Below are positions 45,171 to 55,764 of a stretch of 64,000 nucleotides of DNA, piece by piece. The DNA is from Nitzschia sp. pyKryTriq1 (lineage: Eukaryota > Bacillariophyta > Bacillariophyceae > Bacillariales > Bacillariaceae): positions 496,001 to 560,000 of the forward strand of contig OY101120.1 of NCBI GenBank assembly GCA_956465555.1. Reading direction: 5' to 3'. Position numbers and translations under genes: made by a program. How positions within the stretch are numbered: the first letter of the stretch is position 1; each line of letters starts with the position of its first letter. The notes below the pieces were generated by a model. It made no database searches and was not told the origin of the DNA. It was given only the letters and a program-made list of their open reading frames with translations.

Positions 45171-45878
45171 TTAATGTGCGCAACTTAGCCCTTTCAAAAA
45201 CTCCCGCGCTTTATTGTCGCGCAAGTTTCCCAAATTCAAATATTCCGCGTGAACCTCTACCAATACCGGTACTCCCTCTGAGACATCGATCGAGGGTCGA
45301 ACTACTGGTGCCGTGGTAGGATTAAAAGGAATCATTTCCGGTGTAAGAGGTAGTGGAGCAGTGCGACGGTTCTCAAGGTCCCGTTTTCGCGCAAGTTCTT
45401 CAGGAGAGAGCCATTCATCCAACAGAGTGGGATTGGCGTCAGGGTCCAGAGGAGTCAAGTAGCGTTCTTGCTCAAAAAGTTCAACCCATGTCGGTGGTGG
45501 TTGCCCATCGGAGGCATGGACCGTTTGAAATTCGGGATCATACACGCAATGGAATTGTGGTGTAATAGTTCCAGATCGCAAATTACGGACCAAACCGACT
45601 GTACTTGCATGGGTTTGTGAGAATCCCACGAACTGTCCACGTCGAGATTTAGGTTGCCACTTGGGGATTTTCCCGCCATCACGAAGGTTCGGTTCCAGTA
45701 CATAAGTTGGACATCCCCACGGACGTGGAAGAAGCGATCGATCAAGAAGATCTTGATTTTGATTTTGTTCTTCCTCGTAACGGTCAGAAACGTTCGTATG
45801 AAACGGGCGCGCAAATTCGGTCGACGACAGACGGAAGAGTCGCATGAGTCTTGCAGCGATCTCGTTGTCCTGCGACAC
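45171..45878 (-). mobile_element. Copia-like retroelement fossil: integrase-RT junction region
   Basis: The minus strand encodes about 235 residues that match the region after the copia integrase core: PWGCPTYVLEPNLRDG, KIPKWQPKSRRGQFVGFS, then SGTITPQFHCVYDPEFQTV. The core integrase, reverse transcriptase and RNase H are not seen here and no LTRs were recognised. The surviving part reads cleanly, so the piece may be fairly young. Confidence 0.8.
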
Positions 45879-46058
45879 TTGTGACCTTCCCGCTGTGCGC
45901 TTATGGAGCCGCAGTGCCTGATATCTGTGCCTCTATATGCATATTCTATTCTCTCATCAGGCACTCTCCTACCGGTACTACTGTATTGCGTACCAGTAGT
46001 ATTCAGGAAGAAGTCATTCCAGCAATAATAGAGTATTAACTACAGTACTCTGGGTATC

Positions 46059-47324
46059 ATGAAGCAACCATGGTCCAAGCAACACAAACGTGATTTCCAA
46101 GGACGGACATTTAGTCTCTCCAACTCGTTTGCGAATCCTCTCTCTCATGCCGAACTGGTAGAACTGACGAAAGCGAGAAATGATACGGCCTTGTTGCATG
46201 AATATCAGGATCATTCCTTGGAATACACTCCCAACGGTGGGAGTCTGGATTTGCGTGAGGAAATCAGCAAGTTGTACGACAATACTATTACGCCCGACCA
46301 CATTCTCGTCTTTGCTGGCGGCCAAGTGGCGATACAGACGGCGGCACAAGCGTTTGCTCGGGACTGCCATTCCATCGTGTTCACTCCAGGATATCAATCG
46401 ACGATTGAATCTCCTGAATGGGCCAGTAATAGCTTGGGAGTCACTCGGATTCGTCGGCATCCGAGTAATGACTGGCAAATCGATATGGAACAAGTCAGAG
46501 CTGCCATTCGCCCAGATACAAAATTTATGATCATCAATGAGCCCTACAATCCAGGTGGTATTGTCATGAAAAGTGGTTTACAGAAAGAGCTGGTAGAACT
46601 ATGCGACACGCATGGAATTGTGATTTTATCGGATGAAGTGTATCGTCTTCTGGAACACGATACCGAAGATCGCATCCCCGCCATGGCTGAAACGTATCTC
46701 AAAGGAATATCCTGTGTTACCATGAGCAAGCCTTGGTAAGTACGACTGGTAGACTCAGTCTTTAATCCTTTTTTTTACCCGCCGGTGCTGCGACTTTGAT
46801 GGTGCTAACTCCTCTTCTCGCCCGCCAGGGGAGCATGTGGGATTTCGATAGGATGGCTGGCCTGTCAGAACCCCGAAATGCTTCAGCAAATCTGGGATTG
46901 CCAGTACTTTGGAACTGCGTGTGTCAGCAGAGCGAGCGAAATCCAAGCGGTGATGGTCCTCCGAGCATCGGACACGATATTGAAAAATCGTCGCTCTATA
47001 ATTCGTCACAACAAGGCTCTTCTTCAGGATGTCATCGAAAGCAAATACCCAGACTTATTTGAATGGCGGAGACCGAATGCAGGCGCCATTGGTTTTGTGA
47101 AATTTAAGGGCCCTTTGACCACACTGGAACTAGGCAATCTGTTGGCGCAGCACGGAGTATCCATCAAACCTGCCTACTGCTTCTCAGAGGTTGTTACGCC
47201 CGACATTGATTACTTTCGCGTAGGGTTTGGGGAAAAGAAGATGCCATTGGCTTTGGATGAATTCGTCAAGGTTGTAGAGGAGCATAAGGTGGCCTGGAGA
47301 GAGGCATTGCAGCAAGCTAAATGA
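46059..47324 (+). CDS. Class I/II PLP-dependent aminotransferase
   Basis: Two exons, 46059-46735 and 46829-47324, 390 residues; the intron splits the Trp codon right after the PLP lysine. Fold-type I motifs are in order: EYTPNGGSLDLREEIS (N-terminal substrate region), FAGGQVAIQTAAQAF (cofactor phosphate loop), INEPYNPGGIV (the Asn-Pro-X-Gly equivalent), ILSDEVYRLLEH (Asp and Tyr that hold PLP) and TMSKPWGACGISIGW with the Schiff-base lysine K224. The late Arg is in DYFRVGFG. Length fits small aminotransferases of the aspartate/kynurenine group. No targeting leader is seen, so it is probably cytosolic. The exact substrate cannot be assigned. Confidence 0.9.
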
Positions 47325-47383
47325 AAATAGGACAAAGGTAGACGGTAGACCAAATATTCTCTATACGCTTCTCAAGGTGAGAT

Positions 47384-50041
47384 TTACTGGGATTTCGTGT
47401 CAGATGGCATTGGCTGATCAAAGCCAATCATGTCCAAAATATCAGGGATCGTTTTGCAATAATTGGCGTGCCAGGAAGAAACTAGACTGGAGACATCGTA
47501 GTTCTCGATACCCCCCACGCCTTTGACTGGACCTGTTCCGCAAGTTCCTCGCATGATGCCACTCGTATTTTGGTACTGAAACATCAGTGACAAGATCCAA
47601 TCTTTGCGCGAATAGCAGTTGATGAATCGTCCTGCTACCATATGCCTAGCAAGTCTCAGTTTCGATCGCGAGACAAAGAGGGGAGCTCCGATCAACAAAG
47701 CATCTTGGACAATACTGGCTGGTTCTCGGGTGTATTCGATGCTGTCTTCAGCAGTCTTCTTCTTCCACCTATTCTTGAGGGTTCCGTTCTTTTTGTCTTG
47801 CTGATGCTGCTGCGCTTCCCAAATGGCCTGGTGCCGCTCTAGCTCCAACAGACAGGCATAGACAACGCGCGCGCCAAACGAAAAGCCAACCAAATTGACC
47901 GGTCGTCGCTCATCACTCTGCAACAAAGATCTGGCTAGTTCGATACCTGCCAAATCGGATCGAATTGTTATAAGAGTCCAGTCATTGTCAAGTGATCCAG
48001 CCAGGCCCATCAGGAGGGAAGGCCAAGCTACTGCTGCCATGATTGTTGCCAGTGCTGTCTTTTTCAAGACTTCTGTTGTGGCTTTGTTCGCCGCTTGTTT
48101 GACCATGTTGTTTGCGACCTGACACATATTTAGCAACATTGCGCTTTCCCACTTTATTGTATAGAGATCCCCACCGTATTCTGTTTGATAATCCCAGACA
48201 GGGGACGATGATGTCTTCTTGTCAGAGTTGGACAGTCGGATAGACTCGCTGATATTCGACGGTTCCTTAGAAAGGACGATACTTGTTGCAGAATGGATTC
48301 GGGATCCATTGTTGGACGGTTGGTCGGATGAAGTATTTGTGTGGACAATAGCGTCAAAGATTTCTCGCAGAGTCTCGTCTTCTTCCTCGGAGAGAGTCGT
48401 CGCACGGTCCTCCAGTGGAAGCAAATTATCAGGGGTCTTTCCATATTGTGCTTTCAATGCCGCAGAGAAAGCTAGCCAAAGTTCTTCATCCTTGGCAGCG
48501 CCTTCCTCCCTGTTGCTGTTCTTGCTATAGGGTTTTGCCATTTCTTTCGCATCGTGAACCTTTTCTGGATCTACCACTGAAAAGAATCTCTGAAGACGTT
48601 CAAGGTAACTCAAGTTGCTAGGCGTTACGCCCCATGGTCTTTGAAAGTCGTTTTCGTCATTGAGCCAGCCCGCAATACATACTGTCGTGTGCAAATGCGC
48701 AGTTGCGTTTTTCGAGGTGTCGTCACTAACGGCATCGGTAGTCTCTTGATGAATACTGAATTCAGTGAGTCCATCCGTGCGGCGTTTCATCTTGTAGGCA
48801 GACAAACCTCCTCCACCAACACCAAAGAGTGCAATCAGTGCCGCCGGGGTCGCTAGCGTCAAAACAGTACTTCCTACGCCCAGGGCGGCCACGCCGGCAG
48901 CGATTCCAGGCGCCGCCAGCCCACCCGTGACGGCAAAGAGAGTCCCTGCTACAACACCGACACCTCCAATTTTGGCTGCTCGCACCAAATTTTTGCGAGA
49001 GAATCGACCACTATTGTTAGCTTCCTCTTCGCCATCTGCTTCCGTGGCGTCACCTTGTATCTTTTCAGAGGAAGCAGCATTGTTCACCATTTGATTCATC
49101 ATCAAGTCAGTCACAGCTTGTTCCAAGGCTTGATACTTTCGTGTCGCATATCGACGATATAGATCGTCAAACACTTTGCTGTTATTGGAATCAACATCTT
49201 CAAGATTCTCAACAGGAGCCACTACTTCCGCGGTGGTATTTGGTGCATCATCCTTGGCGGTATCTTGCTTTTTATGAAGTTCTTCCTCCAAGAAATGGGA
49301 CAGTTGCGACTCTATGTTCTCGCCTTCTTTCAAAATACCATCGGCTGAAGCATCATTATCACCATCATCAATAAGTTGGACCCGTTGACGTGATTGTTGC
49401 TTGTCTTTTAGTCTTTTCAAAAGGCTTCCATCCTTGTCGTCCTGTTCCAGTTTTTCGGCCAGAAGTTCTATGGATGCCATGCACAAGACATTGCGAATTC
49501 GAGCATCGTATCCCCCCGCCAGACAGCTACCACTGCTATCTTGCAAGTTTTGGTTGCTGCCACTACTACTCGTCGTAGCCACCAAAAGCACCAAATTGCA
49601 GAGCAACAAGGTGACACAGGCAAAGGCAGCGTGCAAGGAAAGGGTCGGATTGTTGGTCGATGACGATTTCTCTCCTGCTGTCTTTGTTGGATCCAACACA
49701 AGACAGGTGGAAATAAGGGGGGAAAAAGACTCATTCCCCAGTACCTGGTGCAGACGATCCTTACAGGCTTCATGGGAGGCATATTGCGCTTCTCGCTTTT
49801 TCGCCTTGGCGTCCTTGGATAAATCAGGATCCTCATCCAAGGCCATGGAAGCATCGACTTGGTGGCGGATATTCACGGCCGCCGCGGCTGCCATCACACG
49901 GTCTCGTACCACACGCCGACACTCTTCGGGTGGTAAATGCAAAAGTGCTGCATTCATCGTGGACGCCTTGGAATTTGGGTTCTCCTCGCTGCCGTCATTG
50001 CTTTTGTTGTTGTTGCGGTTGAGAAAGTTCAAGGCTGGCAT
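47384..50041 (-). CDS. DUF726 (TMCO4-like) alpha/beta-hydrolase
   Basis: Single exon on the minus strand, 885 residues. A Gly/Ala-rich membrane region at about 355-425 (GVVAGTLFAVTGGLAAPGIA ... LIALFGVGGGGLSAYKMKRR) is followed by VCIAGWLNDENDFQRPWG. Then comes the hydrolase core with the nucleophile elbow NLVGFSFGARVVYACL (Ser about 719), and LLIGAPLF, AGRFINCYSRKDWIL. This order is diagnostic of DUF726 proteins such as TMCO4 and the fungal relatives; substrates are unknown, lipids are suspected. The N-terminal 340 residues are mostly acidic and helical with some low complexity. It ends 59 bp from the convergent aminotransferase stop. Confidence 0.9.
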   Translation of the reverse strand: MPALNFLNRNNNKSNDGSEENPNSKASTMNAALLHLPPEECRRVVRDRVMAAAAAVNIRHQVDASMALDEDPDLSKDAKAKKREAQYASHEACKDRLHQVLGNESFSPLISTCLVLDPTKTAGEKSSSTNNPTLSLHAAFACVTLLLCNLVLLVATTSSSGSNQNLQDSSGSCLAGGYDARIRNVLCMASIELLAEKLEQDDKDGSLLKRLKDKQQSRQRVQLIDDGDNDASADGILKEGENIESQLSHFLEEELHKKQDTAKDDAPNTTAEVVAPVENLEDVDSNNSKVFDDLYRRYATRKYQALEQAVTDLMMNQMVNNAASSEKIQGDATEADGEEEANNSGRFSRKNLVRAAKIGGVGVVAGTLFAVTGGLAAPGIAAGVAALGVGSTVLTLATPAALIALFGVGGGGLSAYKMKRRTDGLTEFSIHQETTDAVSDDTSKNATAHLHTTVCIAGWLNDENDFQRPWGVTPSNLSYLERLQRFFSVVDPEKVHDAKEMAKPYSKNSNREEGAAKDEELWLAFSAALKAQYGKTPDNLLPLEDRATTLSEEEDETLREIFDAIVHTNTSSDQPSNNGSRIHSATSIVLSKEPSNISESIRLSNSDKKTSSSPVWDYQTEYGGDLYTIKWESAMLLNMCQVANNMVKQAANKATTEVLKKTALATIMAAVAWPSLLMGLAGSLDNDWTLITIRSDLAGIELARSLLQSDERRPVNLVGFSFGARVVYACLLELERHQAIWEAQQHQQDKKNGTLKNRWKKKTAEDSIEYTREPASIVQDALLIGAPLFVSRSKLRLARHMVAGRFINCYSRKDWILSLMFQYQNTSGIMRGTCGTGPVKGVGGIENYDVSSLVSSWHANYCKTIPDILDMIGFDQPMPSDTKSQ

Positions 50042-50762
50042 GGCTGCTTTCAGTTGCTGTATCGTCTCACTACAGTATTGATTATGTTACGTACTGACTG
50101 TACTCGTTTGTTAATACGTTCGGATGATGATGAAGAAGTCTTTTTTTATGTGCACAAGTAGACTGGTATCACAATGAAGCATCATGGTCGAAGCAAAGAT
50201 TTTCGAAAAATCGAACTACAAACGCAAAAAAATTATCCTTCGCGCTCTTCGTCTTTCGACGGGTTCCCATCCTCCGGGTCTTTTTGGGTCCGATCAGTCG
50301 GTTCCCCGCACTCTTGGCCGTGGGGACCAAAAGTATCTTACTGTACTAGTGTTAAGGCGTCGTACCAAAAATTCGTGCGGGGAGCTCGATTTTTTTATTC
50401 GGAGTAGTCAACCGTGTACGACCCGGTACTCGTCCTACACGACTCGATCGCCATTTCAATAGGAAACTGGCCAACTTTGGCGAGCTACTTAGATGACCTT
50501 CCGAGTCTCATTTCATAGAAAGTCAGATAGTCGACTTTTTTGTTGTAGTGTCACGCCACTAAGAATCATAGTGAAGGTATGGTTTCCGCATCCTCAACGG
50601 AAACTACATAGCTAACTCTGAAAAATTGATAGATTTCTAGCTCTTTTCAGAGTTACCATTCTACAGCAACCCCTATGTGCGGAAGCTCTACTGTCCCATC
50701 GAAGTTAGTGTCCGAACGTTACTCCGAAGAGGTTTCCTATGTGAAAGTTTGGCGAAAAAGCT
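50042..50762. other. Intergenic, no gene seen
   Basis: Promoter side of the DUF726 gene on one side and 3' side of the small Cys-rich gene on the other. A/T-rich and without recognisable elements. Confidence 0.5.
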
Positions 50763-51208
50763 TCAATCATCGTCCTCCAGTGCCATTCTATCAAATCTTG
50801 CCATCTCCACTGCTATCTGATCCAATGGAATCTCGAGGCAGTCGTCCGAGTCGTGGCTTTCCTCGCCGGATTCCATTTCCATGATTGCTGGATTCCGTCC
50901 GCGTAGAGTCCACGCAAAAATAAGTACTGGGTGAGAATGTCGCATCACCATAATAAATCACGCGCGTGGCAAGCCCAAAACGAGCACCACCCGCCTTGTG
51001 TTCTCGCATCTCGCCAACTCACCTCGCTCGACTTCCGCCGCTTGTTGCAATGCAAACATCGCTGCTTGCCACCGGTCCTCGTCGCCTTGGAAAGCCAAAT
51101 GGTCCCAACACCGTAATGATTGAGCATCACTATGCCCCATACGATTGCATGATATACATGTTTGTCCACTGTTGTAGTTTTCAATGAGTTGGTTGTCATG
51201 GATTTCCT
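50763..51208 (-). CDS. 3' exons of an unrecognised Cys-rich protein
   Basis: Two exons can be read on the minus strand: 51208-51023 (after an AG at 51210-51209, with GTGAGT donor at 51022) and 50926-50763 (after CCCAG, ending in TGA). Splicing phases agree and join AAEVER to VLIFAWTLRG. The visible 115 residues contain a possible zinc site (TCISCNRMGHSDAQSLRCW), a helical DEDRWQAAMFALQQAAEVE and an acidic end (IPLDQIAVEMARFDRMALED). Composition looks like protein-coding sequence. No start codon is visible in these exons; an upstream exon must exist, but the sequence beyond 51330 is occupied by a copia fossil, so the 5' part is unassigned. Family unknown. A chance run of open frame is possible. 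Confidence 0.45.
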
Positions 51209-52220
51209 CTGAGCAACATCAGCAGCATCAGTAGCATTAACAACATGAACAACAACATCAACAACAACAACAACAATAACATCATCATCCACAACAACGG
51301 CGACGACGGCGACGACGCATTTCTTATCGTCGACGCCGCCGACGGTAACTTACCTTTTCCCTTTGGCGTCGACGCCGGACCAGAGCCATAGGATGGATTG
51401 AGATCCAACCCTTCGTCACGTAGCTTCGAAAGTGGAAGAGTTTGTTGTTGAGGAATTTGGTTCGGGGGCGGAACTTGTGGTATCGTGCGATCTCGATAGC
51501 CCCGGAATTGTCCTCAAACACCTTGCAGTGCACCTCGGTACGCGAAGTGTTAATCTCGAAACCACGCTTCTTCATTTCCCTCAATAAGCTAATAATTGGA
51601 ATGGCTTCTCGGAGGGCATATGATAAGCCAGTGATTTCGCTTTCTGTTGAAGATAAGGCGATTTCTTGTTGTAGTGTAGATTTCCATGCGATGGGAATTC
51701 CTGCATAGCAAATGAAATAACCGTGTCGTGATCGTGCGGTGGAACGATCTTTACCCGCAAGTTCCGGATCCCAATTTCCTGCGAAGTCTGCATCGACGTA
51801 GACCTCTTAACGAAGTGCGCTAACATAAATTAATGAGCTGAATGCTCTACTGATGAAATGAACTTTGGTTCATTTTTATTTTCTTGAATGCGTTGACATG
51901 TAATTCGATAGAAGTCTGTAGGCTTCTTACAGTTTCTTGGAGGATCATAGATTGTCTCCGAGAGTCTTAGAATGAATCTCTGAGTCGTGATCGAAACGTG
52001 CGTCGTGCGTGATCGTGCGTAATTGCGAACACTGGTCGCGTCCGTCCGTCGTTCCGTGGACGTTTGATGTAGATATTCGAACATACTAGTACTAGTACTA
52101 CAATCACAAATACCTCAACGCAAAGGAAATAAGAAATAAGCTATTTAGCTGCAACGGCGATCTCCATCATGGTGGTCACTATTATTAGAACTCTTCAAAA
52201 CAAACTATTCGCACTGGCGA
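51209..52220. other. Intergenic/intronic with repeats and a copia fossil
   Basis: An AAC/ATC/GAC trinucleotide patch (51215-51320), which would lie in an intron of the gene at 50763-51208, then a copia fossil (51395-51810), then A/T-rich sequence without a recognised gene. Confidence 0.5.
51395..51810 (-). mobile_element. Copia-like retroelement fossil: RNase H segment
   Basis: The minus strand encodes a copia RNase H segment: DADFAGNWD, GIPIAWKSTLQQEIALSSTE, LSYALREAIPIISLL, CKVFEDNSGAIEIA and RPRTKFLNNKLFHFRSYV. Sequence on both sides is unrelated, so only this slice remains and no LTRs are seen. It is not continuous with the other copia pieces at 20.9 and 45.2 kb. Confidence 0.85.
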
Positions 52221-53244
52221 TCACAATTCCTCGTGTTTGGTTTCATCGCAAACGTAGTCCAAGACTCGAGGAAGAGCCTTTTGGAGGCTTTCCGCGGCAC
52301 TCGCCAGGTTTGCAAGAAATTCTTCCTGCGTTGGAATGCCTCCGTCAACAATATCAGTGACTACTTTGACGCCGACATAGGGGACTTTGTTCATTGCTGC
52401 AACATAGGCAATCGCAGCAGCCTCCATGTCTTTTACAGCAGCATCGTTGGCCAACATCATTTCTTCGTCCTTTTCGGTATGGTCCAAACTGTTCCCAGTA
52501 GTACAGATTCCCATCTTGTATCCTAGTTTGCTCGCCATCAAGGTCGTCTCCACGGTTTCGAGCTTGCCAATCCCATACATATCAAATCCAGGAATGGGAA
52601 TGCGTCGATCATGATTCGCAACTCCAGTCGTCAAAAATACATCCCCAATAGCAGCACCCTTTCGAGAAAATCCTCCACAAGTCCCCGCATTCAACACCAA
52701 ATCGATGGCGCCTCTACCCGCGTGATCTTTCGACAGGGCAAGAAACGTTGCCAGCGCAGATGGAACTGTTCCAGCATTATCCACACCCGTCCCGTAAATG
52801 GCATCCTTTCCGAGCGTAATGACAGTCACTTTGGTCTTGTGGTGAACACCACTAAAGGCCAAAAAGGGTGTTTGTTCCGGAAAATAGGAGTCTACCTTTT
52901 TCAATCCCAAATGATCTATAAACGGTTTCGCCTCGGCCTCCATAACAATAGGAATCAAGACACTGCGAGTATAATGATGTACACAAGAAAAACAAAAAAG
53001 AAAAACAAGCAAGGAATGTAAGGAACAAAAAAATTTGACTTTCTCCAAGAAAGCAGCTAAATAGGCACATCGCCGCGTGCCAAAAAAGGATTCTGATGAA
53101 CAACTGCGACTACTTGTACTGCACTTACTGCCGAACTCCTAAATCCTCCAACACGGTGGCACGTGATGACGACCATGTCAAGGCACCCAGTGCACATATT
53201 GCCAAGAAGAAGCGAAAGCGATGCAAAAAGGTAGCCGTCAGCAT
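52221..53244 (-). CDS. MTA/SAH nucleosidase-like (phosphorylase superfamily) with leader
   Basis: Two exons on the minus strand, 53244-53129 and 52962-52221, 285 residues. The intron joins LEDLGVR to HVLIPIVMEAEAKPFID in phase, which gives the proper first strand of the nucleoside phosphorylase fold (IPIVMEAEA). Other motifs are LGKDAIYGTGVDNAGTVPSA, VLNAGTCGGFSRKGAAIGDV, KDMEAAAIAYVA (ribose-binding Met-Glu) and VKVVTDIVDGG with the catalytic Asp. Plant-type methylthioadenosine nucleosidases look like this and feed the methionine salvage cycle. The short first exon encodes a hydrophobic leader (FRFFLAICALGALTWSSS), so the product may enter the secretory system or be membrane-anchored, which is unexpected for this enzyme. 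Confidence 0.85.
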
Positions 53245-53961
53245 GATGATATGGTGAGAATAGATATTTCGATAGATAGATAGATAGATATGGCGGATAC
53301 TCGTAACAAATAATGGTCGATGGTCGATGCATGGTCGAATGTCGGATGTCGAAATCCGGCGTTTTATTGGCCATTGCTGGCCATTGGCCCCCGCCCGCGC
53401 GCGTCGTCCAGCGACAATAATAAACAGCAACACGTTGAGGAGGAGTTGAGCGCGCGAAAGGGTGGCTTCATTCATTCACGAATTCCGGTATCCATGACTG
53501 AAGTACAAAATTGAGGAATTGCGCCAAAACCCCGAAAAAAGGATTATTCTTCTCTTTCTTTTTTCGGGGCTTGAGTTGAGAAGTACGAGTACGGTACCTG
53601 TGTGTGTATTTATACTGGCGGTACATACTGGTATTACTATTTATTGTACGCAAATTCAAATTGCGCGCTGCCCAAAATAAACCGCACAAAAAAAAACCAG
53701 CTGCGCGCTTTTGAACAAAACAATACAATAACAAGACACAAGACGCAGCCGCCGGCAGAACACCGTACATTCTAAGTCCGGCCAACAGCTGCGAGCTGCG
53801 CCAAAGACATCTGCAAAGAACACAGAGAAGACGCATAAGACGCATTCGAATATCTACCATCACATCGATGATCGTACCGGTACACATCATCTCTGTTACA
53901 GTATTTTTCTTCACAAAAGAGTACAAGGTACAAGAAGTATCCGTAGTTCTTCTTTTCGACC
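53245..53961. other. Intergenic between divergent genes
   Basis: Shared upstream region of the nucleosidase (minus) and the kinase-like gene (plus). Contains a GATA-type tetranucleotide run near 53268-53290 (GATAGATAGATAGATA) and GTAC words near 53583-53650 and 53875. No gene seen. Confidence 0.5.
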
Positions 53962-55590
53962 ATGAGATATCATCTATCCCTTGGCTTTGGAGCAGAGGCG
54001 CTACTACTAGTAGTAGCCCTTGTGTTTGCGGTGGTGCCGCTGGCTACGAGTGCCTTCACTTTGCCGCTATTGCTGGCCAGCAGATCTCCTAGCTTTACCT
54101 TGCCACCATCATCATCATATACTGCGCAACGTCTCCGTGTAAGTCAAGCTGTGCACGTAGCCGAAGTTGTCCCGGAATGCTCCACCAGCAGCTCCAGAAA
54201 TAAGGAGAAGAAGACTTCGTCAGTGGATGAAGGTGAACAAGGCAAATCAGCAGGGGTTGGGGACATTATCCGAGATCTAGATGGCAAACCACTCTCCAAA
54301 GAGTACTTTTGCGAAAAAATGGGCATTCCTGTTTCAGAAGTGGAATCCTACAAATGTCCCGAAAAAGACGCTTTTCGTGGACTCATGTCCAACGCCTGCC
54401 GTGTCCAACTCCTACCGTCGGGACAAACCGCCTTTTACAAACACATTGTATTTGAAACGCTGGAACACGCGCAAGAAAAGGCGAGGACGACGCCTCACAA
54501 ACTACTGAGAGACGCCAAGTCGTACCAGGTGGTGGCCTCCTTTTTATTGTCGAAAGCTTGTCAAATGATGACGCAAACGACAGGTGTTTGCATTCCCAAA
54601 TTGTACGATACCCAACAAGAGCCGAACCCCGACAACCCCATTGAATCCAAATTCAGCTTTTTGTTTGAAGACCTTTCACCCGCCGATGGCTGGTATCAAG
54701 AATGGCTGTTGCAAGACACGGAATCGTGTCAGACAGCCCTGTCAACCTTTGCCAAAATTCATGCCTTCTTTTGGACGGGATCCAACTTTTGGAGAAACGA
54801 AAAAGAGGCTGCCAACGAATTGGAAGAAGGCGTATGGTCATCCGGTAGCTACGTCCAGCCCCAAGCGCAAAATTCCGAGACTGTCAACCAATGCAAAATA
54901 GTGACACAAGAATGGGCGACCAAACGAATGAAATTTGAAACGGAATTGTCATCGTTTGACTACTGGGACAATTTAGGGGAACGGCTGGAATCTGTGGCCG
55001 AAGAATGTGGTCGCCTCGCACATCCGTTTGCGGACGACACTCCTGAGTTATCGGAACAGTACCATAAGTATCGTACCTTTACCCATGGAGATCCGAAACA
55101 AGCCAATTTGCTGTTCCGACGCGCCGCAACATCAACGGATGGCTCCAACAACAAGCAGGGAGAGCTACAACTTGGACTGCTCGATTTTCAATGGGCGGGA
55201 TTTGGCCTGGCAGCTACGGACATTGCGCACTTTATCACATCTGGAGTACATGCGGACGTGTTGGTCGATGGCGGGGAAGAAAAGCTACTGCGGTATTATT
55301 TTGACGAACTTCAGACCCATTTGGTGGAATTTGGAGCCTATCGCACGGCGGAGGATGCCATTGAAAATTACAGCTACGAGACATTCATGGATCAATACGA
55401 CATTGCAGTTCTGGACATTTGCCGTCTCATGATTGCGTACACGTGGTCCCGATTTACAGAGCCCGTGGAGAGAGACGACGAAGCGGGGAAAGTTCGAACC
55501 ATGAACAAGACTTCGTACAACAAGTCAATACCAACCGTTGTCTGGTTGTTATCTCGGTGTGATGAAATCATGAAATCCCGTGGTGTCTAA
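53962..55590 (+). CDS. Aminoglycoside-phosphotransferase-like kinase, probably plastid-targeted
   Basis: Single exon, 542 residues. The leader (LLLVVALVFAVVPLATSAF-TL) is a signal peptide ending in SAF, the ASAFAP-type plastid import junction, followed by a Ser-rich transit-like stretch. The catalytic part resembles CHK/EcK/APH-fold kinases: a phosphate-loop-like beta sheet with TAFYKHIVFE (likely Lys), SFLFEDLSPADGWYQ (hinge), FTHGDPKQANLLF with the catalytic H375-G-D377 and N382, and LGLLDFQWAGFGLAATDIA with D408 as the metal-binding Asp. Substrates in this superfamily are small molecules such as choline, ethanolamine or ecdysteroids; a plastid substrate is unknown. It converges on the lumen-protein gene. 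Confidence 0.82.
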   Translation: MRYHLSLGFGAEALLLVVALVFAVVPLATSAFTLPLLLASRSPSFTLPPSSSYTAQRLRVSQAVHVAEVVPECSTSSSRNKEKKTSSVDEGEQGKSAGVGDIIRDLDGKPLSKEYFCEKMGIPVSEVESYKCPEKDAFRGLMSNACRVQLLPSGQTAFYKHIVFETLEHAQEKARTTPHKLLRDAKSYQVVASFLLSKACQMMTQTTGVCIPKLYDTQQEPNPDNPIESKFSFLFEDLSPADGWYQEWLLQDTESCQTALSTFAKIHAFFWTGSNFWRNEKEAANELEEGVWSSGSYVQPQAQNSETVNQCKIVTQEWATKRMKFETELSSFDYWDNLGERLESVAEECGRLAHPFADDTPELSEQYHKYRTFTHGDPKQANLLFRRAATSTDGSNNKQGELQLGLLDFQWAGFGLAATDIAHFITSGVHADVLVDGGEEKLLRYYFDELQTHLVEFGAYRTAEDAIENYSYETFMDQYDIAVLDICRLMIAYTWSRFTEPVERDDEAGKVRTMNKTSYNKSIPTVVWLLSRCDEIMKSRGV

Positions 55591-55764
55591 ACAAGTTTTC
55601 GCATGTTGACGACTCTCCGCTAAAAGTCGAATTATTCGATAATGCAGTTTTATTCCATGCTAGTCAAGGTAATTATTAAGCTTTCCTTGTCTGCACACAA
55701 CATCATGCCTGACTAGAGCCTTGTGTGCTAGCTAGAAAAGCATTCAATAGTAGACTAGTCTAAT

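Noticed and set aside
51215-51320. Leucine/methionine-rich small membrane protein on the minus strand
   Set aside because: The apparent hydrophobic run comes from AAC/ATC microsatellite translation and lies where an intron is expected.
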